A DNA stretch of 9,109 nucleotides from Chloroflexota bacterium. Lineage in GTDB: Bacteria; Chloroflexota; Anaerolineae; Anaerolineales; Anaerolineaceae. The stretch's first letter is position 1. Each line of letters begins with the position of its first letter. Both the position numbers and the translations under genes were made by a program. Positions 1 to 5,559 of this stretch are shown in pieces. The DNA lies in assembly GCA_012800995.1 (NCBI GenBank), contig JAAZIH010000176.1:1-9109 (forward strand), given 5' to 3'. The notes below the pieces were generated by a model. The model did no database searches and had not been told where the DNA came from. It saw nothing but the letters and a program-made list of their open reading frames with translations.

Positions 1-90
1 CCAGAACCACCAGCTTACAATCACCCATGGAGAACCTATGGAAAGAAGCTAAATGGAAAACCCATTTTGACAACAATGATAATCAATTAG
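1..90 (+). CDS. C-terminal fragment of a probable transposase
   Basis: Frame 1 is open from the window edge to a TAG at 88-90 and encodes 29 residues including PEPPAYNHPWR. A Pro-rich stretch followed by HPWR close to the C-terminus is a pattern I associate with integrase-core (DDE) transposases, and it fits the IS-end repeats immediately downstream. The stop codon overlaps the first repeat copy, which is usual for compact insertion sequences. The catalytic core would lie outside the window, so family and integrity cannot be judged. Frame 3 is also open, to a TAA ending at 101, but shows no recognisable motif, so the frame choice is tentative. Confidence 0.4.
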   Translation, partial: PEPPAYNHPWRTYGKKLNGKPILTTMIIN

Positions 91-125
91 GACATTTCTA
101 ACTTGCCAGCAATAGGACATTTCTA
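88..125 (+). repeat. Two direct copies of a 13-mer near the IS end
   Basis: TAGGACATTTCTA occurs at 88-100 and again at 113-125, 25 bp apart start to start. Repeated blocks inside an IS terminus usually serve as multiple transposase binding sites. This supports the call of a transposon end rather than ordinary intergenic DNA. Confidence 0.65.
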
Positions 126-157
126 TTTAGCCTTGACACATTTCGCGTAGCCACTAT

Positions 158-180
158 AAAAACAGGAATTAATTAATTCC
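158..180 (-). terminator. Probable intrinsic terminator of the polB-like operon
   Basis: Positions 165-180 are a perfect 16-bp palindrome, GGAATTAATTAATTCC. Read on the minus strand it can fold as a 6-bp stem with an AATT loop and is followed by TGTTTTT (164-158). It begins 12 bases after the stop codon of the polymerase-like gene. The stem has only two G-C pairs, so termination may be weak. No other terminator candidate lies between the operon and the IS end. Confidence 0.45.
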
Positions 181-192
181 GCAAAGCTACAT

Positions 193-2421
193 CTAACTAA
201 TACGCAATGGTGGCGCAAGTGGCAATTGGATACCTCCACGCTGGCTCCATTCCAGCATTAATATCGGCTCGATACCAAAAGGCGCTAAAACAGTCGCGCC
301 GGCCTTGGCTAAAAGCTCAAGATATTTTGCTACGTCAATTCGGGAGTGTTCTATCCTGGCAGATAAATCCCATGGGATAACGTCCGGTTCTCCTCTGGTG
401 TACAAAAAGCGCACGCGTTGGCCGGGTTTGATGGTTATGCCGGCTGCTTCCATCTGTCGCGCGGCGCGGACTGATGGGGTGGAAGCTTTGTAAGCATCCA
501 AGGCGTAACTCACCTTGCCGTTTATCACCAGTCCATGCGAATCTACTTCTCCGCTTTTTAGCGTTTTGAGCGCCCGATTATAAAAATCAAAAGCTTCACA
601 AAGGCATCGTTCAAGCTCAGAACGAGTTTTTGCCTTAGCTAAAATCTGAATCATTTCTTTTTGTACCTTAGCAATCCACGGAGGCGTGTCGCGTCGGCGC
701 GATTCAATGCCGCGCAGTTTGACTTCACCACTTTGAAAGACACCAAAATAGCGATTGGCGATTGGGATGCGACTGTCTGTTTTGGATGGCAGAAACGCCA
801 GCCAGCGGTAGATGCCATCCAGGTTGATTGCTAGTCTGGTGCGTTCGTTGATGCGCGTGATAAGATCGCTGAAATGCTCTGGTTTGTTGCAACCTTTCTT
901 TTTGATCCACAATGCGTCAACATACATGTGCAGGACTTCAAAGCCCTCTTCTTCAGCTACTTCCTTGGCGCGCAAAAGCACTTCGCGTCCGCCTTTGGTG
1001 ACTGCCTCATGCGCCTCTATGCGTCCAAAACGCGCGTTTTTGTAGCCCAAAAAACCAAAACAGACCACCAAAAGCCATTTAAGCGCGTTGGCTCGCTCCT
1101 TTAGCACAGCAAGCTGGGGATGCTTGGATGGATATTCGCGCGTTTTCAGTTTGATGGCAACGCGTTTATCATACAGGGGTTTTAATGTGGCTGGCACAAG
1201 CCCTAATTCAGTGTTGGCTGGTTCAAGAACAACCGGCAAGGGTACCTCTGGCGAGATGTTGCCTTTGATGATAACGGCAGGATACATCGAGATAAAATCT
1301 ATTTGCGCTACGTCCATATGCAGTCCGGATTTGGGCTGATAAACCATGCCACCCCGGTCCGATTGAATGAGATCCATGCCGGTTTTGAAGGCTTCCACCT
1401 GGCGTTTCTGATAAGGCACCAGGATATCCCTTTGCAATGCGGTAATGACTTGCATGGCGGATATGCCTTGACCAGGGGAAACCCGCGCGGCTTTTTCGAT
1501 GGGCAGCGTGGTGACTCTTGCCATTTCTAATGTGCCAGCCAGGCTGTAATCGGACCACATCATCGCCGATTTACGGTCTACATGGCAACGACCAAACAGA
1601 TGCGCTTCTTCCGGACGGAAGACGATGTGTCCATAGGAAAAGTAAGTGGTCTCTTTTTGCCAGCGCACTGGACGATTGGTGTCACGATTAAGGTCAAGTT
1701 GGATACCTCGTTTTTCGGACTCAGCGATTAAAAATGGAGTAAGCCAACTGTCACCCCAGTCGGTAACGAGGATGTCGGGATTATAGTTTTGAAGTGTTCC
1801 TTGTAGCGTTCTAATAAAATTACCCTTAGCATCCAGAGGAATTTCATATTGAAAGCGGTCAGAATGAAGCAAAAGGCTGCTTACTTTACCACGCATTGGG
1901 TCACAATTAGGGAAAATCTCCATCACCCGCAGGGGAGGTAGCTCAGGGAATAAGTCCCAGCGGCTGTTGAGCGTTTTGATATCCTGAATTTGATCGTTTT
2001 CATCCACCTGTAACTCGCACAAAGCCAAGGGAAAAGCACCATAACGCGCCAGGTAGCGTGTGCCGATGGTCACATCGGCGTTATACCAGGTGAGATCGGT
2101 AAACTCCTTTTCAAGATTGTGGAATATCTGCGTTTGTTGGATGGGACTCTCAACGTCTACCTGCAAAACATCTACGAATTTATCCAGAAAAGCCTCTTTT
2201 TTCTGCGCGCGACTGAGCTTTTGAATACTTTTTTGTTTGCTAAGACGCTCCCAGAGCGCGTGAAGACGCTGGCTATCGCCGGCCGCAAAGAAACTGAGCG
2301 GAAAAGCTTGTGTGAAGCAAACCCGGCTATCATCCTGCGCGGAGATGAACCAGAGCTTCAGTCCATTCTCACGGTCAAGATAAAGGTCCAAAAACCAGCC
2401 CTTAAAGTTTTTTAGACTCAT
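193..2421 (-). CDS. Family-B DNA polymerase relative with degenerate catalytic motifs (PolB2-like, probably inactivated)
   Basis: This 742-residue protein has the layout of a family-B DNA polymerase. Motif A is DFISMYP (D375-P381, family DxxSLYP). Motif B is recognisable around K448 and FG 455-456, but the usual Asn-Ser (KxxxNSxYG) is Val-Val (452-453). Motif C (YxDTDS) reads YVDALW at 500-505, so D502 is kept and the second metal-binding Asp is Leu504. The thumb-side region around NRYFG (556-560) and RGIESRRRD (570-578) is family-typical. In the N-terminal exonuclease-like part, ExoII (near 215-232) lacks FD, and ExoIII keeps D332 but lacks its Tyr. Loss of key residues in both sites suggests a non-catalytic or strongly altered polymerase, as in archaeal PolB2. 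The ATG overlaps the upstream stop by 4 bp (ATGA) and has a GAGG Shine-Dalgarno. The C-terminus carries IQLPLAPPL, vaguely like a clamp-binding peptide. Family is secure; inactivity is inference. Confidence 0.85.
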   Translation of the reverse strand: MSLKNFKGWFLDLYLDRENGLKLWFISAQDDSRVCFTQAFPLSFFAAGDSQRLHALWERLSKQKSIQKLSRAQKKEAFLDKFVDVLQVDVESPIQQTQIFHNLEKEFTDLTWYNADVTIGTRYLARYGAFPLALCELQVDENDQIQDIKTLNSRWDLFPELPPLRVMEIFPNCDPMRGKVSSLLLHSDRFQYEIPLDAKGNFIRTLQGTLQNYNPDILVTDWGDSWLTPFLIAESEKRGIQLDLNRDTNRPVRWQKETTYFSYGHIVFRPEEAHLFGRCHVDRKSAMMWSDYSLAGTLEMARVTTLPIEKAARVSPGQGISAMQVITALQRDILVPYQKRQVEAFKTGMDLIQSDRGGMVYQPKSGLHMDVAQIDFISMYPAVIIKGNISPEVPLPVVLEPANTELGLVPATLKPLYDKRVAIKLKTREYPSKHPQLAVLKERANALKWLLVVCFGFLGYKNARFGRIEAHEAVTKGGREVLLRAKEVAEEEGFEVLHMYVDALWIKKKGCNKPEHFSDLITRINERTRLAINLDGIYRWLAFLPSKTDSRIPIANRYFGVFQSGEVKLRGIESRRRDTPPWIAKVQKEMIQILAKAKTRSELERCLCEAFDFYNRALKTLKSGEVDSHGLVINGKVSYALDAYKASTPSVRAARQMEAAGITIKPGQRVRFLYTRGEPDVIPWDLSARIEHSRIDVAKYLELLAKAGATVLAPFGIEPILMLEWSQRGGIQLPLAPPLRIS

Positions 2422-2894
2422 GGCGTTTCCTCAAAATCATCGTAGCAGACGGCAGGTTGATTGCTCACCTCAGCAATTTGGTAGTGTTTAAGCGTTCTCA
2501 CGGGGCTGTTTCGTGCTTGTTCTGGTTTTGGGTCATCTTTATGTGTATCTGTGTTTTGTGTGCTGGCTTGCACGGTAGCGAAGGTGGCGTCTAACAAGGC
2601 GATAAAACGGTCTTCTTTACTGGCGTCCAGTTCTTCTTGCGGCGCTATGCCATCATTCAGGACTCTTTGTATGGCTTTAAGTTGTTTGTAGACTTCCAGG
2701 AGAATGGCAATCAGGTACATGTCCAAGGGATAGAGGTTTGAAGCGTACGAAGCCTCTGCCAGGTGCAGGCGCGAAAGCACCAAAAGCTCATCCAAGAGGA
2801 TTTGATCCTCTTTACGCAAGGCGCGTTTGAAGCGGTTTAGCGCGGCTTCTTCCTGTTGCCAGGTTTGCGTAATTGATGCGATTGTGCGTCCCAT
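2418..2894 (-). CDS. Small helical protein of unknown function in the polB-like operon
   Basis: I do not recognise a named family for this 158-residue protein. Residues 1-80 are predicted by eye to be helical and rich in charged and Leu residues, with TWQQEEAALNRFKRALRKED (11-30) followed by further amphipathic helices through about residue 80. From about 110 to 135 the chain is polar and Pro/Asp/Lys-rich, probably disordered, and it ends in an acidic tail (DDFEETP). There is no signal peptide or membrane segment. It sits 28 bases after the RecA-like gene and overlaps the polymerase-like start by 4 bp, so translation of the two is probably coupled. A GGAG 7 bases before the ATG supports the start. 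Position between a RecA-fold protein and a polymerase suggests an adaptor or accessory subunit, but that is inference from context only. Confidence 0.75.
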   Translation of the reverse strand: MGRTIASITQTWQQEEAALNRFKRALRKEDQILLDELLVLSRLHLAEASYASNLYPLDMYLIAILLEVYKQLKAIQRVLNDGIAPQEELDASKEDRFIALLDATFATVQASTQNTDTHKDDPKPEQARNSPVRTLKHYQIAEVSNQPAVCYDDFEETP

Positions 2895-2922
2895 ATTTTT
2901 ACTCCATTTTTGCGCTTATTCC

Positions 2923-3486
2923 TTAGGCAAACAGACTACTTTGCATCGTGCCGGCGGACAAAGGCTGTGGTTCTTCCCAGTAGAAATCTGCTTGATCGCG
3001 CAGTGTATCAAGAAGTGATTCCCGCTCACGAGCAATAGACGGGATGGGTTTGGCACTGATGATGACTGGCGCGTGTTGGCTAAGCGTGCGCAAACAACTT
3101 AGCGCGCGATCAAACAGGCGGCGCGCGTCTTCAAGCTTAAGGTCTTCATCGAGAAATGTCGGCAAAATGTCCAGAACAAGGAACGATTCGCTGAGTGGCG
3201 CGGTGATGGCGGCTTCAAACATCGCCACAGTTTGATAGCCTGTAAAAGCGCGTGAGAGGCGGATTTTATTCAGCGCGCCGACTGGATCGCGCGTAAATGG
3301 CCGCAAGTGGCGCGCAATAGCGTACATATCCGCGCGGTTACCGCAATCCAGTACGGTTACGGTTTGTCGCAGGCACAGCGCGGCGGTGAGTTTGAGCATT
3401 TTATCGGTAAGCGCGTGTTGTCCGAGAAAAACGAAGATTTTGTTTTCCAGGGGCATTTTAACGGGCATGAGTGCTTCTTGTTCCAT
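2923..3486 (-). CDS. RecA/RadA-fold protein with degenerate Walker A and C-terminal clamp-like motif
   Basis: This 187-residue protein has the sequence pattern of a RecA/Rad51 core. The first strand and P-loop region is FVFLGQHALTDKM (18-30), where the GxxxxGKT signature is broken. It is followed by VTVLDCGNRADMYAIARHLR (43-62) and RLSRAFTGYQ (76-85), typical of RadA-like ATPases, and by a Walker-B-like strand SFLVLD (101-106). It is much shorter than RecA or RadA and lacks their DNA-binding extensions, so ATP hydrolysis is unlikely. It ends in QSSLFA (182-187), matching the QxxLF pattern of bacterial sliding-clamp-binding peptides. The frame is open to an ATG at 3531, but that lies upstream of the promoter. 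I choose 3486, which coincides with the expected transcription start (leaderless). ATG at 3468 (preceded by AAGAAG) is the alternative. It is first in a LexA-type operon, in the position ImuA holds in imuA-imuB-dnaE2. That analogy is inference. Confidence 0.75.
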   Translation of the reverse strand: MEQEALMPVKMPLENKIFVFLGQHALTDKMLKLTAALCLRQTVTVLDCGNRADMYAIARHLRPFTRDPVGALNKIRLSRAFTGYQTVAMFEAAITAPLSESFLVLDILPTFLDEDLKLEDARRLFDRALSCLRTLSQHAPVIISAKPIPSIARERESLLDTLRDQADFYWEEPQPLSAGTMQSSLFA

Positions 3487-3492
3487 GCTATA

Positions 3493-3521
3493 AGTATATA
3501 GAACAAGCGTTCTATTGTCAA
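3493..3521 (-). promoter_or_regulatory. Sigma-70-type promoter of the RecA-like/PolB-like operon
   Basis: On the minus strand, TTGACA (3521-3516) and TATACT (3498-3493) are separated by exactly 17 bp. This is a near-consensus vegetative promoter. The -10 ends 6 bases before the ATG at 3486, so transcription should begin at or next to that codon. Confidence 0.8.
3498..3515. promoter_or_regulatory. LexA-type SOS operator
   Basis: ATAGAACAAGCGTTCTAT has perfect 7-bp arms around a 4-bp centre. The core GAAC-N4-GTTC is the LexA/DinR box of Gram-positive bacteria, and a box of that type has been reported for Dehalococcoides in Chloroflexota. It fills the spacer between the -35 and -10 of the promoter at 3493-3521 and overlaps the last -10 base, so bound repressor would block RNA polymerase directly. 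LexA itself is not in the window. Confidence 0.75.
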
Positions 3522-3572
3522 GTAAATGCACTCATTTGTCGTATCAAGTTTGCCAGTTTTGTGCGCGCGAGC

Positions 3573-3600
3573 TTGTTACAGTAAATGACTTGGGTATAAT
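3573..3600 (+). promoter_or_regulatory. Promoter of the 138-residue orphan gene
   Basis: A consensus TATAAT lies at 3595-3600 with TTGTTA at 3573-3578, giving a 16-bp spacer. Transcription would start near 3607, leaving a leader of about 30 bases before the ATG at 3639. The -35 is separated by 57 bp from the LexA-type palindrome, so LexA control of this promoter is not obvious. Confidence 0.55.
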
Positions 3601-3638
3601 AGCGGCTGAAATTATTTGAGAAGATATTATGGTGAATT

Positions 3639-4055
3639 ATGGCTATTAAAAACCAGGAATCTGGCACAACTTTACGTAACCGTCTGTCGCGTGGGATTGT
3701 TTTGGCAATTCGATTGCTTATGGAGCAGGGAGCACCTGACGAAAAAAGCCTGGATAAGGTTGCTTTTGTCGTTTTGGCACTGGATAAAATCAGTGAATCT
3801 GTGGATCTTAGTGCTACAGCATGGGAAAAGCGCGACTATTGGGTCAAGGCGGATGCTTTCCGTATGGAATGGGAATGGGCGATTGGCAGTTCAAAACGCG
3901 TGAAGGAAGCTTTATTTTCGAAAGACTGGACGCAAATCGCGACAGAGCTGATTACAGTTGCTCAGAAGCTGCATAAAGTACAAATTTCGCCCAACAATCG
4001 CATTGGCGAGCCTTGGGTGGGGGCGTACGCAGCTTTGCTCAAGCAAAATAAGTAA
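3639..4055 (+). CDS. Conserved-looking helical protein of unknown function
   Basis: I do not recognise this 138-residue protein. It appears mostly alpha-helical and soluble. Residues 11-31 form a basic-hydrophobic helix (RNRLSRGIVLAIRLLMEQ), about 38-60 form a second helix with VAFVVLALDKI, and 61-80 are Trp-rich (AWEKRDYWVKADAFRMEWEW). The last third contains further helices and a conserved-looking GEPWVGAYAALL (123-134). There are no Cys residues, no evident metal sites, no signal peptide and no clear helix-turn-helix. GGTGA at 3631-3635 precedes the ATG by only 3 bases, a close Shine-Dalgarno. The gene is single, with its own promoter, and is transcribed divergently from the LexA-type operon across a 152-bp spacer. 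Any role in damage response would be guesswork from that neighbourhood. Confidence 0.7.
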   Translation: MAIKNQESGTTLRNRLSRGIVLAIRLLMEQGAPDEKSLDKVAFVVLALDKISESVDLSATAWEKRDYWVKADAFRMEWEWAIGSSKRVKEALFSKDWTQIATELITVAQKLHKVQISPNNRIGEPWVGAYAALLKQNK

Positions 4056-4094
4056 GACCAAAGCAAACCGATCTAAAGATTTTTTGTATCTTTC

Positions 4095-4127
4095 AAAATC
4101 AAATCCGTTTCCTTTCGTTTGATTTTT
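4095..4127. terminator. Possible AT-rich terminator after the orphan gene
   Basis: AAAATCAAA (4095-4103) and TTTGATTTT (4118-4126) form a 9-bp inverted repeat around a 14-base loop, with the T-run extending to 4127. It lies 40 bases after the stop of the 138-residue gene. The stem contains a single G-C pair and the loop is long, so termination would be weak. Confidence 0.3.
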
Positions 4128-4510
4128 AATCGTAATCGACGATTTTACGTAAGCTTTCTGTTTGCTTGTCTTTGAATTGCTTTGTCGTTCATTTAGATTT
4201 AGTGAATGAAACTTATTTCTTTTTTTGACATTCCATCTTATAAGGTTTTGATGTGGGGTGCACATGTTATTTGATTTGATACCCTGAGAGCTTATAAATT
4301 CATCTTAAGGTCATGATAAGTATCATTATCAAAAGCTTATCTACTGAAAAATCGGAAGTGCTTCTTGATGATGTTGCTTCGATAGATCGGATCTGCATGG
4401 ATTGTTACAGTGAATTGCTAAAAATAAAACAAAGTACCATTAGCGTATTTCCATAATCAGAATATCTATAAAGAGATATTGATTCTTCAAAGTTTCATCG
4501 TTTGAGCAGT

Positions 4511-4516
4511 TATAAT
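4511..4516 (+). promoter_or_regulatory. -10 element for a leaderless recombinase transcript
   Basis: A perfect TATAAT ends 6 bases before the ATG at 4523, so the transcript would be expected to start at that A. The best upstream partner is poor (TTCAAA at 4486-4491, 19 bp away), so the -35 is unresolved. The geometry equals that of the LexA-type promoter, where TATACT also ends 6 bases before an ATG. Confidence 0.45.
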
Positions 4517-4522
4517 AGGACT

Positions 4523-5503
4523 ATGAGCGGCGCACAACAAACAATACTTGCCACAATAGAGAACTATCTGGACTCTGTTTCACTATCACGAAGTGAAAAT
4601 ACTGCACGCACCTATCGCAATGCAATGACCATGTTCATGGAGATATTAGAAATCAACAATCTTGATCCTAAATCAGCTCACATTGACAGTTTGAAAGAAG
4701 ATGCTATTGTATGGTTGGCTAATGCCCTTAAAGACTTCTCTCCAGCCACTGAACAGGTCTATTTGACGGCGACTGTTGGTTTGTACGAGTATATAGCAGG
4801 CGAAAACCTAACTAATATCAATCTTCCAAGAGTTCGGCTTCTTATAAAACAACGTGCTCGACGCCAAGGTATCCGTTTGCCTCAATTTCCAAAGAATGAC
4901 ATAGAAACTATTATAAACTATGCGCAAAGCTTGCATAATAAAGGGCTTAAAGACGAAAGTCTAAGGCTGATTGCTTATCGAGATCGTGCATTTTTGCTTA
5001 CATTGGCTGATACCGGATTGCGTGTTCATGAGGCATGCAATCTGAGGCGTGGAGATATTGACTGGCTTGAAAGTCGGGCGATTATCATCGGAAAAGGCAA
5101 TAAAGAAGCTATCACTCGTTTTTCGAAGCGCGCGCTTCAAGCATGTAAAGATTATCTAACTCAACGTGCCACTATGGATGGGAACAGCGGTCGTCCTTTA
5201 GCGTCTTTGCCCGTTTTTGCTCGACACGATCGTGGTGCTGGCTCAAAAGTGAAGCCTATTTCAACCACAACCGGACGAGAAATTGTCAATCAAGCGGTAA
5301 TAAACGCGATTGGTCCAGAGGCAGTTGGTACTATTACGCCTCATAGTTTCAGACATTACTTTGTTACAACCATTTTGGTGAGTACAGGTAATCTTAAACT
5401 GGCTCAGGAACTTGCAAGGCATACCAACATTGCTGTCACTCAACGCTATTCTCATTTGAGTGACGACGAATTGGACCAAAAATACCAGGAAATATTCGAT
5501 TAA
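4523..5503 (+). CDS. XerC/XerD-like tyrosine recombinase (integrase family)
   Basis: This 326-residue protein cuts and rejoins DNA at specific sites through a covalent phosphotyrosine intermediate. Residues about 6-98 form the N-terminal SAM-like (core-binding) domain. The C-terminal catalytic domain has all the expected residues: R167 in TGLRVHE, K191 in GKGNK, H274 and R277 in HSFRH, H300 in ARH (the usual LGH is LARH), and nucleophile Y309 in TQRYSHL. Length and motif spacing are those of Xer proteins rather than large phage integrases. The ATG at 4523 lies just after a TATAAT, suggesting a leaderless message. A TTG at 4502 in frame would add seven residues but lies upstream of the -10. 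No excisionase, relaxase or phage gene is next to it, so host chromosome-dimer resolution, a small integrated element or a relic are all possible. I saw no clear core attachment site. Confidence 0.9.
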   Translation: MSGAQQTILATIENYLDSVSLSRSENTARTYRNAMTMFMEILEINNLDPKSAHIDSLKEDAIVWLANALKDFSPATEQVYLTATVGLYEYIAGENLTNINLPRVRLLIKQRARRQGIRLPQFPKNDIETIINYAQSLHNKGLKDESLRLIAYRDRAFLLTLADTGLRVHEACNLRRGDIDWLESRAIIIGKGNKEAITRFSKRALQACKDYLTQRATMDGNSGRPLASLPVFARHDRGAGSKVKPISTTTGREIVNQAVINAIGPEAVGTITPHSFRHYFVTTILVSTGNLKLAQELARHTNIAVTQRYSHLSDDELDQKYQEIFD

Positions 5504-5512
5504 GCCGTTTGA

Positions 5513-5530
5513 GGTGGTATGATTATCACC
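5513..5530 (+). repeat. Small hairpin between recombinase and dehydrogenase genes
   Basis: GGTGGTA (5513-5519) and TATCACC (5524-5530) flank a TGAT loop and would form a 7-bp RNA stem with one G-U pair. No T-run follows, so this is not a standard terminator. It may be an operator or a processing site ahead of the dehydrogenase operon, and it also contains a -10-like TATGAT (5518-5523). Confidence 0.3.
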
Positions 5531-5559
5531 GAGTTAATCTGAACAATTAGAGGCAAGTT

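Larger units (their letters stand above)
1..138 (+). mobile_element. 3' end of an insertion sequence (DDE transposase type, family unsure)
   Basis: The left edge looks like the distal end of an insertion sequence. It contains the short C-terminal tail of a reading frame, then two direct copies of the 13-mer TAGGACATTTCTA (88-100 and 113-125), then CCTTGACA at 131-138. Read inward from the edge on the minus strand this is TGTCAAGGCTAAATAGAAA, and multiple internal GGACATTTCTA-type repeats followed by a terminal TTGACA match my recollection of IS ends in DDE families such as IS481- or ISNCY/IS21-like elements. The exact boundary (133-140) cannot be fixed because the other end and the target duplication are outside the window. 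Confidence 0.5.
4056..4522. other. AT-rich intergenic region with weak inverted repeats and a doubtful 47-codon frame
   Basis: This stretch of about 465 bases holds no gene I can support. It contains an inverted repeat at 4095-4126, overlapping small hairpins at 4128-4149 (AATCGT/ACGATT and CGTAA/TTACG), a short palindrome ATGATA-AG-TATCAT at 4313-4326, and an open frame of 47 codons from ATG 4313 to TAA 4456. That frame encodes a product starting MISIIIKSLSTEK and containing CMDCYSELL. It has only AAGG two bases before the start and no recognisable domain, so I do not call it a gene. The last 12 bases carry the promoter of the recombinase gene. Confidence 0.6.

Noticed and set aside
165..180. 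GGAATTAATTAATTCC palindrome as an IS inverted repeat or operator
   Set aside because: It lies outside the TTGACA end, and its place after the operon stop with a following T-run on the minus strand fits a terminator better.
1223..1558. 111-codon alternative frame inside the polymerase-like gene
   Set aside because: Same strand but different frame from a clear family-B polymerase sequence, with no ribosome-binding site or domain.
3487..3531. N-terminal extension of the RecA-like protein to an ATG at 3531
   Set aside because: The extra 15 codons contain the -35, LexA box and -10 of its own promoter and would not be transcribed from it.
4034..4047. TTTGCT-CA-AGCAAA hairpin at the end of the orphan gene as a terminator
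   Set aside because: It lies inside the coding sequence, has a 2-base loop and is not followed by a T-run.
4309..4329. Fur-box-like sequence around ATGATAAGTATCATTATC
   Set aside because: Only partly matches the Fur consensus, is in AT-rich DNA where such matches arise by chance, and lies about 200 bases from the next start with no iron gene nearby.
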